A DNA stretch of 64,000 nucleotides from Cypionkella psychrotolerans (GTDB taxonomy: Bacteria; Pseudomonadota; Alphaproteobacteria; Rhodobacterales; Rhodobacteraceae). The DNA is taken from contig NZ_LGIC01000061.1 in the NCBI RefSeq assembly GCF_001294535.1, positions 62,001 through 126,000 on the forward strand, written 5' to 3'. A program made the translations under genes and the position numbers. The notes beneath the pieces are model-generated. The model was not told the origin of the DNA. It ran no database searches and saw nothing but the letters and a program-made list of their open reading frames with translations. Shown in pieces: positions 18,880-28,051 of this stretch (positions are counted from its first letter, which is position 1; each line of letters starts with the position of its first letter).

Positions 18880-20039
18880 TGTGCCGCCTGTAACTTCGGT
18901 TTGTGGTCCCCGGCGATGGTTTCGCCGAATGGCCCGGTGTTCACCACCAGATCCCGCCGCGGAATCGGATGGCCCAGCGGCAATTTTGGCAGCACCAATT
19001 CGCCAAAGCTATAGGCTTCTTCCAGATGCGGATAGCCCGAGAAGATGAAGCTATCGACGCCAATGCGACGGTATTCGTCGATGCGCTCGGCTACCGTATC
19101 GGCATCGCCGACCAGCGCGGTGCCAGCCCCACCGCGCACAAGGCCGACACCCGCCCACAGGTTCGGGCTGATCTCCAGCTTGTCCCGCCGCCCACCATGC
19201 AGCGCGGTCATCCGGGCTTGGCCGACCGAATCCATCCGCGCGAATACTTTCTGCGCCTCGGCAATCGTCGCATCGTCCAGCTTGCTGATCAACCGATCCG
19301 CTGCCGCCCAAGCCTCGGCTGTCGTCTCGCGCACGATCACATGCAGGCGGATGCCAAACGACACCTCGCGCCCCTCAGCCTCGGCGTGGCGTCGCATCAC
19401 CGCAATCTTTTCGGCCACCTGTGCGGGGGGTTCGCCCCATGTCAGGTATTTGTCGATATGCTTGGCTCCGACCTTGAAGCCTTCATCCGACGAGCCGCCA
19501 AAATACAGCGGAGGACAGGGTTTTTGCACCGGCGGATAGATCAGGCGACCATCCGAGATTTGGAAGTGCTTGCCGGTATGCTCCACCGTTTCGCCGCGCA
19601 GCAACGCCCGATAAATCCCAAGGAATTCATCGGTGATGGCGTAGCGTTCGCTGTGCGGCAGGTTGATGCCATCGCCCTTGTTCTCGGCAGGATCGCCCCC
19701 CGTCACAATGTTGATCAACAGCCGCCCGCCCGAAATCCGGTCCAGCGTGGCCGTCATCCGTGCCGCCAAGGTCGGCGATTGCAGGCCGGGGCGCACGGCG
19801 ACCAGAAACCGCAAGCGTTCCGTCTGGGTGGCAAGCGCCGAAGCCACCACCCAGCTATCCTCGCAACTGCGGCCCGTGGGCAGCAAAGCGCCGTAAAAGC
19901 CCAAGGAATCCGCGGCCTTCGCCACCTGCGTCAGATACGCCAGATCAACCGGACGCCCGCCTTCGGACGTGCCCAGATAGCGGCTTTCGCCATGTGTGGG
20001 GATGAACCACAGCACGTTGATTTTATTGGGAACAGACAT
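18876..20039 (-). CDS. ssuD: FMNH2-dependent alkanesulfonate monooxygenase
   Basis: A two-component flavin monooxygenase of the bacterial luciferase fold that splits alkanesulfonates into sulfite and an aldehyde. The 387-residue sequence tracks E. coli SsuD closely as I remember it: [36 protein letters not shown] with the conserved Cys, [40 protein letters not shown], and [20 protein letters not shown]. The ATG is chosen because GGAG lies 6 bases upstream; an ATG 15 bases earlier is weaker. Reduced FMN would come from the operon's own reductase. In a dimethylsulfone pathway it would do the MsuD step, methanesulfonate to sulfite and formaldehyde. Confidence 0.93.
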   Translation of the reverse strand: MSVPNKINVLWFIPTHGESRYLGTSEGGRPVDLAYLTQVAKAADSLGFYGALLPTGRSCEDSWVVASALATQTERLRFLVAVRPGLQSPTLAARMTATLDRISGGRLLINIVTGGDPAENKGDGINLPHSERYAITDEFLGIYRALLRGETVEHTGKHFQISDGRLIYPPVQKPCPPLYFGGSSDEGFKVGAKHIDKYLTWGEPPAQVAEKIAVMRRHAEAEGREVSFGIRLHVIVRETTAEAWAAADRLISKLDDATIAEAQKVFARMDSVGQARMTALHGGRRDKLEISPNLWAGVGLVRGGAGTALVGDADTVAERIDEYRRIGVDSFIFSGYPHLEEAYSFGELVLPKLPLGHPIPRRDLVVNTGPFGETIAGDHKPKLQAAQ

Positions 20040-20040
20040 A

Positions 20041-21276
20041 TCAGCTCCACGCATGAAAGGGCGGGTTAACGCCGTTCAGGTAGTAGTTGCCAAGGATCGC
20101 GTATTTCCAGCGCACCGGGTCGTGCAGCGTGTGGGTGCGGGCGTTGCGCCAATGGCGATCAAGGTTATGCTCGGCCAAGGTTGACCGCGTGCCTGCCAGT
20201 TCAAACAGCTTGTTGGTGGCAAGGATGGCGATTTCGGTAGACAGCACCTTCGCCTCTGCCGTGGCAATCTGCGCCTGTGCCACGGTTTCCGCCGTAGGGT
20301 TCGCCAAAGCTAGATCAATCGCCACGCTGGCAATATCCAACAACGCCGCCGCTGCATTGGCGCGCAGGTTCAGATCGCCCACGGCTTGGATGGTGTAGGG
20401 GTCTTGCGACGCATGATCTAGGCCGGAATCCACTCAGGCGCGGCTGCGGTGCAGCACAAAATCCTTGGTATCCGCAATCGCCGCCCGCGCGATGCCCAGA
20501 TCAACCGCGACTTGGATCACTTGGAAAATCGCCCCATCGGCAGAGGGTGCTTCATAGCCCTTATACCCCGGCACCAGATGGGTTTTGGGCACCTTCACAT
20601 TGTCCAAAATCACCGTGCCCGAAAGCGTAGTGCGCTGGCCAAAGCTGGACCAATCGTCGATCACGCTCAGGCCTTCAGCCCCGCGATCAGCAATCGCATA
20701 CCAAGCGCGGCCCTTATCATCCAAAGCCACAATCGGCACCAGATGCGCCAGCAGCGCGCCCGAGGAGTAGAACTTGCGGCCCGTCACCCGGACATGATCG
20801 CCCTCGTCGGTGAACTTGGTTTCAAAATCCACCGCGCGCTTGGACCCAAACTCAGAAAAAGCATTGCCAAACCGCGTACCCTTCAGCACTTCGCCGAACA
20901 GCAGCGCCTTTTGCGCAGGGTCTGACACAGTATTGATCGCAGCCACCACGCCCAGATGGTTTTGCGGCACTTGGCCCAACGATGGGTCAGCTTCCGAGAT
21001 AATCGCAATCACCCGGTTCAGCGTCAAATAAGACAGCCCCGGCCCGCCGTATTCTTTCGGCACGTTGATCGACCACAGCCCGGATTGCGAGAACGCATCC
21101 AACTGTTCCTGCGGCCAAATCCGGTTACGGTCACGATCCGACGCGCCCTTGGCGAAGTCCGCTGCCAGCTTATGCGCCACCGCAATCGCTTCGGCATCGG
21201 TCTGGATGATATGCGCATCGCCAATCGTGCGGGCGACCGGGGGAACGGGGGTTTTCAGCGGTTCATGTTTGGTCAT
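20041..21276 (-). pseudogene. MsuC/SfnB-like acyl-CoA-dehydrogenase-fold monooxygenase, interrupted by an in-frame TGA
   Basis: Two adjacent segments in the same frame together match a 411-residue flavin monooxygenase of the SfnB/MsuC/DszC type. The first 280 residues run from MTKHEPLKTP to DFVLHRSRA, with SINVPKEYGGPGLSYLTL, GRKFYSSGAL and DNVKVPKTHLVPGYKG. A TGA at 20434-20436 follows, then VDSGLDHASQDPYTIQAVGDL to the normal C-terminus. In the family this joint usually reads RSRxW[IV]DSG, so TGA stands where TGG (Trp) is expected: a single G-to-A change. No frameshift is present and both halves look otherwise intact, which indicates a very recent mutation, a read-through case or a sequence error. 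In a dimethylsulfone pathway it would oxidise methanesulfinate to methanesulfonate. The gene is 3 bases after livF and 1 base before ssuD. Confidence 0.85.
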
Positions 21277-21279
21277 GGT

Positions 21280-22041
21280 TCAAATCCTTACAGGTTCAGG
21301 GGTGCCGCCAAGGTAAAGCGCGCGAATGTCAGCGCGGGCGGCGAGATCAGATGCGGGGCCATCCAGCACCGAGCGACCATTCTCGATGACCGTGGCGTGA
21401 TGGGCATATTTCAGCGCGATGGCAGAGTTTTGCTCGGCCAGCAGGATCGTCAGCCCAGTTTCACGGTTCAACCGGGCGAGGGTTTCAAAGATTTCAACCA
21501 CCACCAATGGCGCAAGACCCATCGACGGCTCGTCCAGCAAGAACACCTCCGGCCGCGCCATCAAACCGCGCCCGATGGCCGCCATTTGCTGCTCACCACC
21601 CGAGGTAAGGCCCGCGAGCGAGTTGCGCCGCAGTTTCAGTTTGGGGAACAGATCGTAGACCTGCTCCAGCACCTGCGCGATCTGCGCGCGCTCCAACCCC
21701 CGGCCAATCGCCCCGGTGGTCAGGTTTTCCTCGATGCTCAGGGTCTTGAAACACCGCCGCCCTTCCAGCACCGGCACCAGCCCGTTGCGGATATGGGCGT
21801 GCGGCGTGTCGGTGGTGACATCGCGGCCCTTGTAGCGAATGCGCCCACCGGTGATCTGGCCACGTCCGGCGGGCAGCAGGTTAGAGGCGGCTTTCAGCAG
21901 CGTGGTCTTACCCGCGCCATTCGCGCCCAACAGCGCGGTAATCTCGCTCTTGCGCACCGTCAGGCTGACGCCGTGCAGGGCAGCGATGGCACCGTTATAG
22001 GCGGCGTAAACATGGTCAAATTCAAGAACAGGTTGCGACAT
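21280..22041 (-). CDS. LIV-type ABC transporter ATP-binding protein (LivF-like)
   Basis: The 253-residue ATPase carries Walker A GANGAGKTTLLKA, the signature LTSGGEQQMAAIGRGL and Walker B VFLLDEPSMGLAPL followed by the His-switch region LLAEQNSAIAL. GRRCFKTLSIEENL is a typical LivF stretch. It energises uptake by the two permeases of this operon together with the LivG-like ATPase. It lies 3 bases before the broken monooxygenase gene and 51 after the binding-protein gene. The operon context makes an organosulfur compound the likely substrate rather than branched-chain amino acids. Confidence 0.92.
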   Translation of the reverse strand: MSQPVLEFDHVYAAYNGAIAALHGVSLTVRKSEITALLGANGAGKTTLLKAASNLLPAGRGQITGGRIRYKGRDVTTDTPHAHIRNGLVPVLEGRRCFKTLSIEENLTTGAIGRGLERAQIAQVLEQVYDLFPKLKLRRNSLAGLTSGGEQQMAAIGRGLMARPEVFLLDEPSMGLAPLVVVEIFETLARLNRETGLTILLAEQNSAIALKYAHHATVIENGRSVLDGPASDLAARADIRALYLGGTPEPVRI

Positions 22042-22092
22042 GGCACCCTCCGGTCAGAAAGGGTGGCCCCAATGCAGGGCCACCCGTTTGGT

Positions 22093-23421
22093 TCATTGCG
22101 TGACCTTATCGGCGTCTTCCGAGGTGCGGATCGGCAGCCCCTTTTCCGCCGCGTAGGCTTCGGACGATTTGGTGATGATCGGGCGCAGCAAGGCCCAATC
22201 GGGGGCGATCCAGTCGGAGACCACGTTCCACTTCTTGCCATCCCACTGCTGGAAGGTGACGTAGCCCTCGCCCTCGTGGTTATCGTAGGTGACGTTGATA
22301 GAGTGAAAAAGGTTTTCAGCGCCAAGTTCCTTCACCCGTTCAGGCGACAGTTGCAGATGCTCAAAGCCCCAGCGCACTTCATCCCCGGTCAGGGTGCGAT
22401 TGCCAAACTTGGCCTGCGCGATCCGAATGGCTTCGACGTTCAAGATGCCGTTCACGATGCCAAGGTTATGATAAACCGAACCAATCCGCGATTTATCCGA
22501 CAGGTTGCCCTGCCCCGCGTCATAGACCGTTTTGATGATCTCTTGCAGCACCGGATATTGATTGCCCGAGGCTTGGGTGGTGATCGCGGTATAGCCAATC
22601 GCGGCATCGCCTGCAGGCAGCGCATCTTCTTCCGAGTTCGACCAGACGTTGCCGATGATGTGATCCACCGGGAAACCGTTGCGCTGTGCCGTGGTCAAAG
22701 CCACCGGATTCATCACGCCCCAGCCGCGCAGCACGACATAATCGGGGGCCTCACGGCGGATTTGCAGCCATTGTGCGCCCTGCTCGTTGCCCGGATGCGG
22801 CACCTCGATCTGCACCACGGTAAAGCCGTATTTCTCGGCCAGAAGGTCATAGATCGGGATGGTTTCCTTGCCGTAGGGCGAGCCGTGATAGAGCACGACG
22901 ATCTTCTTGCCCTTGAGGCTCTCCAAACCGCCCTCTTTGCTGGCGATGTAGTTCACGATGCCCGAAGTTTCCGAATAGGGGTTCAGCAGCAGCGGGAAAA
23001 CGTAAGGAAACACCCGGCCATCGGTGGTGTCGGTGCGGCCATGGTTCACCGTGATCAGCGGCACTTTATCCGCCGTCACGCCATCAATCATCGCATAGGC
23101 GATGCCCACCGAAAGCGGGTTCCAGGCGGCGGTATCGGCGTGGCTTTTCTGGCGCTGATAGCATTCAACACCCTTTTCCACCGCATATTCGGTCTCACAT
23201 TCGTCCCAGACCAGCTTCACGCCGTTGACGCCGCCATCGCGGGTGTTGATCAGGGTCATATAGTCGATGAAGCCGCCGAAAAACCCGGTGCCGCCAGCGG
23301 CATAGGGGCCGACGCGGTAGGATTGCAGCGGGAAGTATTGCTCATCCGCGCGCGCCGCGCCGCCTGCGGCGAGGGTCGCCACGGCCAGCGCCGTTATGGT
23401 GATACGTTTCAGGAAAGACAT
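22093..23421 (-). CDS. Periplasmic substrate-binding protein of a LIV-type ABC importer
   Basis: A 442-residue periplasmic binding protein of the Leu/Ile/Val (type I) class. The signal peptide is MSFLKRITITALAVATLAAGGAARA, with cleavage expected before DEQYF. The mature part has two lobes and an alternating core, for example VNGVKLVWDECETEYAVEKGVECY, MIDGVTADKVPLITVNHGR and VVLYHGSPYGKETIPIYDLLAEKYG. It has no Cys lipobox. It should deliver a sulfur-containing solute, such as a sulfone or sulfonate, to the LivH/LivM-like permeases encoded upstream in the same operon. The ligand assignment rests only on context. Confidence 0.9.
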   Translation of the reverse strand: MSFLKRITITALAVATLAAGGAARADEQYFPLQSYRVGPYAAGGTGFFGGFIDYMTLINTRDGGVNGVKLVWDECETEYAVEKGVECYQRQKSHADTAAWNPLSVGIAYAMIDGVTADKVPLITVNHGRTDTTDGRVFPYVFPLLLNPYSETSGIVNYIASKEGGLESLKGKKIVVLYHGSPYGKETIPIYDLLAEKYGFTVVQIEVPHPGNEQGAQWLQIRREAPDYVVLRGWGVMNPVALTTAQRNGFPVDHIIGNVWSNSEEDALPAGDAAIGYTAITTQASGNQYPVLQEIIKTVYDAGQGNLSDKSRIGSVYHNLGIVNGILNVEAIRIAQAKFGNRTLTGDEVRWGFEHLQLSPERVKELGAENLFHSINVTYDNHEGEGYVTFQQWDGKKWNVVSDWIAPDWALLRPIITKSSEAYAAEKGLPIRTSEDADKVTQ

Positions 23422-23443
23422 GATGGCTCCGTAGGTTAAGAGA

Positions 23444-24472
23444 TCAGATGTTGCGCGCAGACTTGCGCTTTACACGGTCAAGGATGGCCGCCAGCCCGTT
23501 CGGCTCGGCGATCAGGAAAGCAATGATGAGGACGCCCAGAATGATCCGCTGCACCAGTTCAAGCACGCCGGAGTCGATCATGCCGCCAAAGACCAAGGCC
23601 GACAGCCGCGACAGCAGAAGCGGGAACACCACGATCAGCCCCGCACCAAGGAAGGCACCGCGCAGGGTGGCCAAGCCGCCGATGATGATGATGAACAGTA
23701 CGTCGAAGGACCGGTCGAGATCGAAGCCCGCAGGCTCCACCGTGCGCAGATAGGTGAAGGCCCAGAGGAAGCCTGCCACCCCGATGATGGCCGAGGATAC
23801 CGCAAAGGCCACCAGCTTGGTTTTCAGCACCGGCACGCCGATGATTTGGGCGGCGGTCTCGTTGTCGCGAATGGCGATCAGGTCGTTGCCCAAGGGGCCG
23901 TGGGTGAAAGCCCAGACGCCAAGGGTGATCAAGGTGACAAGGGAAAGCGCCAGCAGATAGCGCGCGGTGGTGCTGTCAAAGCTGTAGCCAAGCCACGACA
24001 GCGATGGGGCCGAGATCACGCCAGACGGGCTATAGTTGGAAAACCAGCCGAATTTGGTCAGCGCCCATTGCACGAAGAATTGGGCCGCAAGGGTGGACAC
24101 CGCCAGATAAAACCCACGCAGGCGCAGGCTGGGCAAGCCAAACACCAACCCCACCGCCGCCGCCGTCAGGGCAGACAGCAACAGGGTGATGGGCAGCGGC
24201 AGTGCCAGACGCAACTGGATGTTATAGGCGGCAAACGCCCCCACCGCCATAAACGCCGCCGACCCCAGCGACACTTGGCCCCCGTATCCGGTCAGCAGGT
24301 TCAGGCCCACCCCCGCCAAGGCCAAGGCGAGGAACGGCAGCAAGATCGCCTCCAACACATAGACCGGGGCGAAGGCGGGCATGCCGATAAAGGCGATCAG
24401 CAGCACGGCGGCCAAGGGCCAATGCCGCAGATAGTTTGGGCTGTGCAGCGGGGTATCGACAACGGCAGACAT
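23444..24472 (-). CDS. LIV-type ABC transporter permease (LivM-like)
   Basis: A 342-residue membrane protein with about ten hydrophobic segments and the LivM-typical LNLLTGYGGQVSLGSAAFMAVGAFAAY and ALRDNETAAQIIGVPV-like EAA region (reading IAIRDNETAAQIIGV). The ATG shares one base with the stop of the LivH-like gene (TGATG), which decides the start even though the frame extends 28 codons upstream. The C-terminal DRVKRKSARNI is cytoplasmic. It pairs with the LivH-like permease to form the channel. Confidence 0.92.
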   Translation of the reverse strand: MSAVVDTPLHSPNYLRHWPLAAVLLIAFIGMPAFAPVYVLEAILLPFLALALAGVGLNLLTGYGGQVSLGSAAFMAVGAFAAYNIQLRLALPLPITLLLSALTAAAVGLVFGLPSLRLRGFYLAVSTLAAQFFVQWALTKFGWFSNYSPSGVISAPSLSWLGYSFDSTTARYLLALSLVTLITLGVWAFTHGPLGNDLIAIRDNETAAQIIGVPVLKTKLVAFAVSSAIIGVAGFLWAFTYLRTVEPAGFDLDRSFDVLFIIIIGGLATLRGAFLGAGLIVVFPLLLSRLSALVFGGMIDSGVLELVQRIILGVLIIAFLIAEPNGLAAILDRVKRKSARNI

Positions 24473-25371
24473 CAGAACCGCTCCACCAATTTCTGGCCGA
24501 ACAAGCCGGAGGGCCGGATCAACAGCACCAGCAGCGCCACGACATAGGCGAACCAACCTTCAATGCCGCCACCCACAAACGGCCCGAGATAGACTTCGGC
24601 CAGCTTCTCGGTCGCGCCGATGGCAAGGCCCGCGACGATGGCCCCCAGCACAGAATCAAAGCCGCCCAGCACCAGCACCGGCAGGGCTTTCAGCACGATC
24701 AGGGATAGGGAAAATTGGACGCCGAGGCGTGCGCCCCAAAGGAGGCCTGCGACGAGCGCGACAATACCGGCGGCGGCCCAGACCGTGGCCCAAGTGCGAT
24801 CCAGCCGCAGGCCAACGGCGAGGGCGGCGAATTGGTCATCGGCTACGGCGCGGAAGGCGAGGCCCGTGCGGGTCCAGCGGAAGAACGCGGTAAGGCCCGC
24901 GACCAAGACCCCGGCAATGGCGGCGGCGACCAGATCGAAGGTCGAGATGAACACGCCCGCGACTTGGAACGGGGCGTTCGAGATACCCAGATCAAGCCGA
25001 TGCACCTCGGTGCCCCAGATGATCTGCGCGGCCCCTTCGATGATGTAGGACAGGCCAAGAGTCGCCATGAACAGCGTCATAGGCGAGCGGTTGGCAAGCG
25101 GGCGCAGCACGGTGCGCTCGATAGCGAAGCCCAAGGCGACCATGATGGCGGCAGAGATGAGGAGGGCGAGGACGAAGGGCACGCCTGCTTCGACCAATGA
25201 AACAAAGGTCAGCGCGGCGAACAGCACCATGGCACCTTGAGCAAAGTTCAGCACACCAGAGGTTTTGTAGATCAGCACAAAGCCAATCGCGACCAGCGCA
25301 TACATCACGCCAGACAGCAGCCCGCCGATGGTAACCTCGATCAGAAACAGAAAGCCGAACCAATCCATCAT
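24472..25371 (-). CDS. LIV-type ABC transporter permease (LivH-like)
   Basis: This 299-residue inner-membrane permease shows the LivH hallmarks GGLLSGVMYALVAIGFVLIYKTSGVLNFAQGAMVLFAA and AFRAVADDQFAALAVGLRLDR, the loop that contacts the ATPases. Seven or eight hydrophobic segments follow. It overlaps the LivG-like gene by 4 bases (ATGA) and the LivM-like gene by 1 base, so the transporter subunits are translationally coupled. Confidence 0.92.
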   Translation of the reverse strand: MMDWFGFLFLIEVTIGGLLSGVMYALVAIGFVLIYKTSGVLNFAQGAMVLFAALTFVSLVEAGVPFVLALLISAAIMVALGFAIERTVLRPLANRSPMTLFMATLGLSYIIEGAAQIIWGTEVHRLDLGISNAPFQVAGVFISTFDLVAAAIAGVLVAGLTAFFRWTRTGLAFRAVADDQFAALAVGLRLDRTWATVWAAAGIVALVAGLLWGARLGVQFSLSLIVLKALPVLVLGGFDSVLGAIVAGLAIGATEKLAEVYLGPFVGGGIEGWFAYVVALLVLLIRPSGLFGQKLVERF

Positions 25372-26198
25372 GCCGCCTCTTGGCCCAGATAGGCGCGGAT
25401 CACGCCGGGGTCGCGCTGCACTTCGGCTGGCGTGCCGTCAGCAATCTTGCTGCCGTAATCCAGCACCGCCACGCGATCTGACAGGCCCATGACCACGCCG
25501 ATGTCATGTTCAATCAGGATCACCGACAGCCCCGCGTTGTCGCGGGTGGCGCGGATATAGCCAGCCATCTCGGCTTTCTCGGTGGCGGTCATCCCCGCCA
25601 TCGGCTCGTCCAGCAGCAGCAGTTTCGGGCGAGCCACCAAGGCGCGGGCCAACTCGACGCGCTTTTGCAGGCCATAGGAAAGGGTTGAAACAGTGCGATC
25701 CAGATGGGGGGTCAGATCCAGACGCGCCGCGATTTCAGACACTTGGTTGGCAATCGCGCGGTTCTCGGCGCGGGCGTTGGGCAGGCGGAACACCTGCGCC
25801 AGCCCCCAAGCCTTGCGCTGAAAGGTCAGGCCAGCGGCGATACTGGCGGCCACGCTCAGGCTGGGGAACAGCGCAAGGTTCTGGAAGGTGCGCGCAACGC
25901 CAAGGCCCGCCAAGGCCTGCGGCGGCACATGTTCAAACACTTGGCTCCCCAGCACCAGACTGCCGCTATCCGCTTGATACAGCCCCGAAATCACGTTCAG
26001 AACCGAGGATTTCCCCGCCCCGTTCGGCCCGATCACCGCACGGATTTCACCGGGGACAACCTGAAACGACACCTCACGCAAGGCATGGATGCCACCGAAA
26101 GACAGGCTGATCCGGCTGAGTGCCAAAGCATAGGCCGGGTGCAGGGTGGTGGGGACTGCGCGTGCAGGCGCAATCCGGCGCAGAACGGCGCTGGTCAT
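25368..26198 (-). CDS. LIV-type ABC transporter ATP-binding protein (LivG-like)
   Basis: A 276-residue ATPase with Walker A GPNGAGKSSVLNV, the signature LSYGLQKRVELARAL and Walker B LLLLDEPMAGMT. GVARTFQNLALFPSLSV is the Q-loop region typical of LivG, and the C-terminus ends DPGVIRAYLG as in that family. A 30-residue N-terminal extension precedes the domain. The ATG is chosen for the AGGAAG 7 bases upstream; an ATG 15 bases earlier has no comparable site. It follows sfnG and overlaps the LivH-like gene by 4 bases. Confidence 0.92.
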   Translation of the reverse strand: MTSAVLRRIAPARAVPTTLHPAYALALSRISLSFGGIHALREVSFQVVPGEIRAVIGPNGAGKSSVLNVISGLYQADSGSLVLGSQVFEHVPPQALAGLGVARTFQNLALFPSLSVAASIAAGLTFQRKAWGLAQVFRLPNARAENRAIANQVSEIAARLDLTPHLDRTVSTLSYGLQKRVELARALVARPKLLLLDEPMAGMTATEKAEMAGYIRATRDNAGLSVILIEHDIGVVMGLSDRVAVLDYGSKIADGTPAEVQRDPGVIRAYLGQEAA

Positions 26199-26232
26199 GG
26201 CAGTCTTCCTCATGGGTTGGGGGTAGTGGGGC

Positions 26233-27324
26233 CTATTCGGCCGCCACCTTTTGCGCGCGGTCGGCTTCCAACTGGCGCACCAGCGGGATGACGTGCTTGC
26301 CGAAGAATGCGACCTCTTCCTGAAAGTGCAGGAAGCCCAGCAAGATCAGATCGGCCCCGGCGTCTTTCAGCGCGATAATACGCTCGGCAATCTGCTGCGG
26401 CGTGCCGATCAGGTTCGACTTAAAGCCGTCGTTGTATTGCACCAGATCATCCAGCGTCGATTTCGCCCAGTTGCCCTCGCCTTCCGGGCTGGCTTTGCCG
26501 GCGTTCTTCACCTCATGCGCAAAGCCTTGCACCGCTTCCGGGTTGGCCTTGGCGACGATCTCATCCAGCACCGCGCGGGCCTCTGCCTCGGTCTGCCGCG
26601 CGATGGCGAAGGCGTTGACCCCCACCTTCACCCGGCGGCCTTCAGCGTCAGCTTTGCCGCGAATATCGTCGACCTGCGCCGCCAGGCCTGCGGGCGTGTT
26701 GCCGTTGGTGAAATACCAATCCGACACCCTAGCTGCCATATCACGTGCAGCCCGGCTGGAGCCGCCTTGGAAAATTTCGGGCTGCGGATCGGCGGGCTTG
26801 GGCTTCATCGTGTAGTTGTTGAAGCGGTAGAAATCGCCCTTGAAGGTGAAATCGTCCTGCCCCCAAATCCCCCGCAAAGCCCGGATGAATTCTTCGGACC
26901 GGCGGTAGCGTTCGTCATGATCCAGCCACGGCTCGCCAATCGCGTAGAACTCGCCCCGGAACCAGCCCGACACCACGTTGATCGCGATGCGACCCTTGGT
27001 CAGCTGGCTGATGGTGGCGATTTGTTTGGCGGCCACCGCCGGATTCCACGGGCCGGGCAACAGCGCCGCAATCACCTTCAGCTTTTCCGTCGCGGCCAGC
27101 AGAGCATGGCTGAACGCCACAGGTTCGTGTTGATTATCAGCACCATAGCCCGCGGTAAACCGGATCTGGCTCAGCGCATAATCAAACCCCGCCGCCTCGG
27201 CGATCTGCGCCAGCTTGCGGTTATAATCAATGTCCCAGCTGGTGCGCTGTTCTATGTTGGAAATCACTAGGCCGCCCGAGACGTTGGGCACCCAATAGGC
27301 GAATTTGACGGGATCGGTGGTCAT
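26233..27324 (-). CDS. sfnG: FMNH2-dependent dimethylsulfone monooxygenase
   Basis: The 363-residue protein has the luciferase-like fold and agrees closely with what I recall of Pseudomonas SfnG: KFAYWVPNVSGGLVISNIEQRTSWDIDYNRKLAQ, QIRFTAGYGADNQHE, AINVVSGWFRGEFYAIGEPWLDHDERYRRSEEFI and FQGGSSRAARDMAARVSDW. SfnG oxidises dimethylsulfone to methanesulfinate and formaldehyde with FMNH2 supplied by a separate reductase. It is the second gene of the operon, 20 bases behind the reductase. Its presence beside ssuD and an MsuC-like gene defines the operon as a route from dimethylsulfone to sulfite. Confidence 0.93.
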   Translation of the reverse strand: MTTDPVKFAYWVPNVSGGLVISNIEQRTSWDIDYNRKLAQIAEAAGFDYALSQIRFTAGYGADNQHEPVAFSHALLAATEKLKVIAALLPGPWNPAVAAKQIATISQLTKGRIAINVVSGWFRGEFYAIGEPWLDHDERYRRSEEFIRALRGIWGQDDFTFKGDFYRFNNYTMKPKPADPQPEIFQGGSSRAARDMAARVSDWYFTNGNTPAGLAAQVDDIRGKADAEGRRVKVGVNAFAIARQTEAEARAVLDEIVAKANPEAVQGFAHEVKNAGKASPEGEGNWAKSTLDDLVQYNDGFKSNLIGTPQQIAERIIALKDAGADLILLGFLHFQEEVAFFGKHVIPLVRQLEADRAQKVAAE

Positions 27325-27344
27325 TTCAGCGTCCTTTTCGGGGG

Positions 27345-27905
27345 TTATTCGGCAGCTTGCGCGGGGCGCAAAGCCTGCGGGAAATGCAGATCAAACTGGG
27401 CCACGGCGCGCTCCAACCGGGTCAGGGCGGCAGGGGCGTCCAACGCGCCATCGGCGAAATCTTTGTCCGAAACATGCACGGCCGTCGGCAGGCTGTGCGC
27501 CTCAAAGAACGCGAACAGCGGGCGCAGCTGGTGCTCCACCGCCAAAGCGTGCTTCTCGCCGCCACCGGTGGCCGCGATCAGGATCGGTTTTCCGATCAGC
27601 GACAACGGGTCCAGCAGGTCGATCAGGTGCTTGAACAAGCCGGGGTAGCTGGCTTTGTAGATCGGAGTAGCGACGATCAAAGCGTCAGCCGCGACGAGAC
27701 GCTCGATCAGAGCCTGACCCGCCGCATCCAGATCCGTCAACCGACGGGCACGGCCAAGCTGGTCGCCGAAGTCATTGACCTCAATCACCTCGGCGGCCGC
27801 GCCCAGCCGGTCAGCAGCCAGATTGACGGCGGTTTGCACCAAAGCGCGCGTCTTTGATGGGGTGGTGATATTGCCGGACAGACCGACCAGTTTCAGAGTG
27901 GGCAT
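27345..27905 (-). CDS. msuE: NAD(P)H-dependent FMN reductase
   Basis: The 186-residue flavodoxin-like reductase begins MPTLKLVGLSGNITTPSKTRALVQ, the phosphate-binding loop of the SsuE/MsuE family. It continues ALIVATPIYKASYPGLFKHLIDLLDPLSLIGKPILIAATGGGEKHALAVEHQLRPLF, the conserved flavin-binding and dimer region. It supplies FMNH2 to the operon's three monooxygenases. The ATG is chosen over an upstream GTG because AAGGTG lies about 9 bases before it. It is the first gene of the operon. I use msuE rather than ssuE because of its link to sfnG. Confidence 0.9.
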   Translation of the reverse strand: MPTLKLVGLSGNITTPSKTRALVQTAVNLAADRLGAAAEVIEVNDFGDQLGRARRLTDLDAAGQALIERLVAADALIVATPIYKASYPGLFKHLIDLLDPLSLIGKPILIAATGGGEKHALAVEHQLRPLFAFFEAHSLPTAVHVSDKDFADGALDAPAALTRLERAVAQFDLHFPQALRPAQAAE

Positions 27906-27925
27906 CAGCAGCACCTTAAACACGA

Positions 27926-27943
27926 TAAAGTTGCTAGACTTTA
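27926..27943 (-). promoter_or_regulatory. Inverted repeat upstream of the organosulfur operon
   Basis: TAAAGT-N6-ACTTTA is a perfect dyad lying 21-38 bases before the msuE start; another ACTTTA occurs at 27984-27989. It is a candidate regulator site. I see neither a convincing sigma-54 promoter nor a regulator gene beside the operon. Confidence 0.35.
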
Positions 27944-28051
27944 AGCGCGCTGTCGCTGAACCTCCATTTCAAAGAAGATGACGACTTTAGAAGGATCATC
28001 CCAAAACCCGGCGCTTGGCGGCAGGTTCGTGCTGTCTGGGCAAAAACTGGC

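Noticed and set aside
20956-23439. 827-codon open frame on the plus strand
   Set aside because: It runs antisense through the monooxygenase, LivF-like and binding-protein genes, whose products are recognisable; its Arg/His/Gln-rich translation is typical of an antisense frame in GC-rich DNA.
27906-28051. Sigma-54 promoter for the organosulfur operon, as known for Pseudomonas sfn genes
   Set aside because: No TGGC-N9-TTGC-type -24/-12 pair was found on the minus strand.
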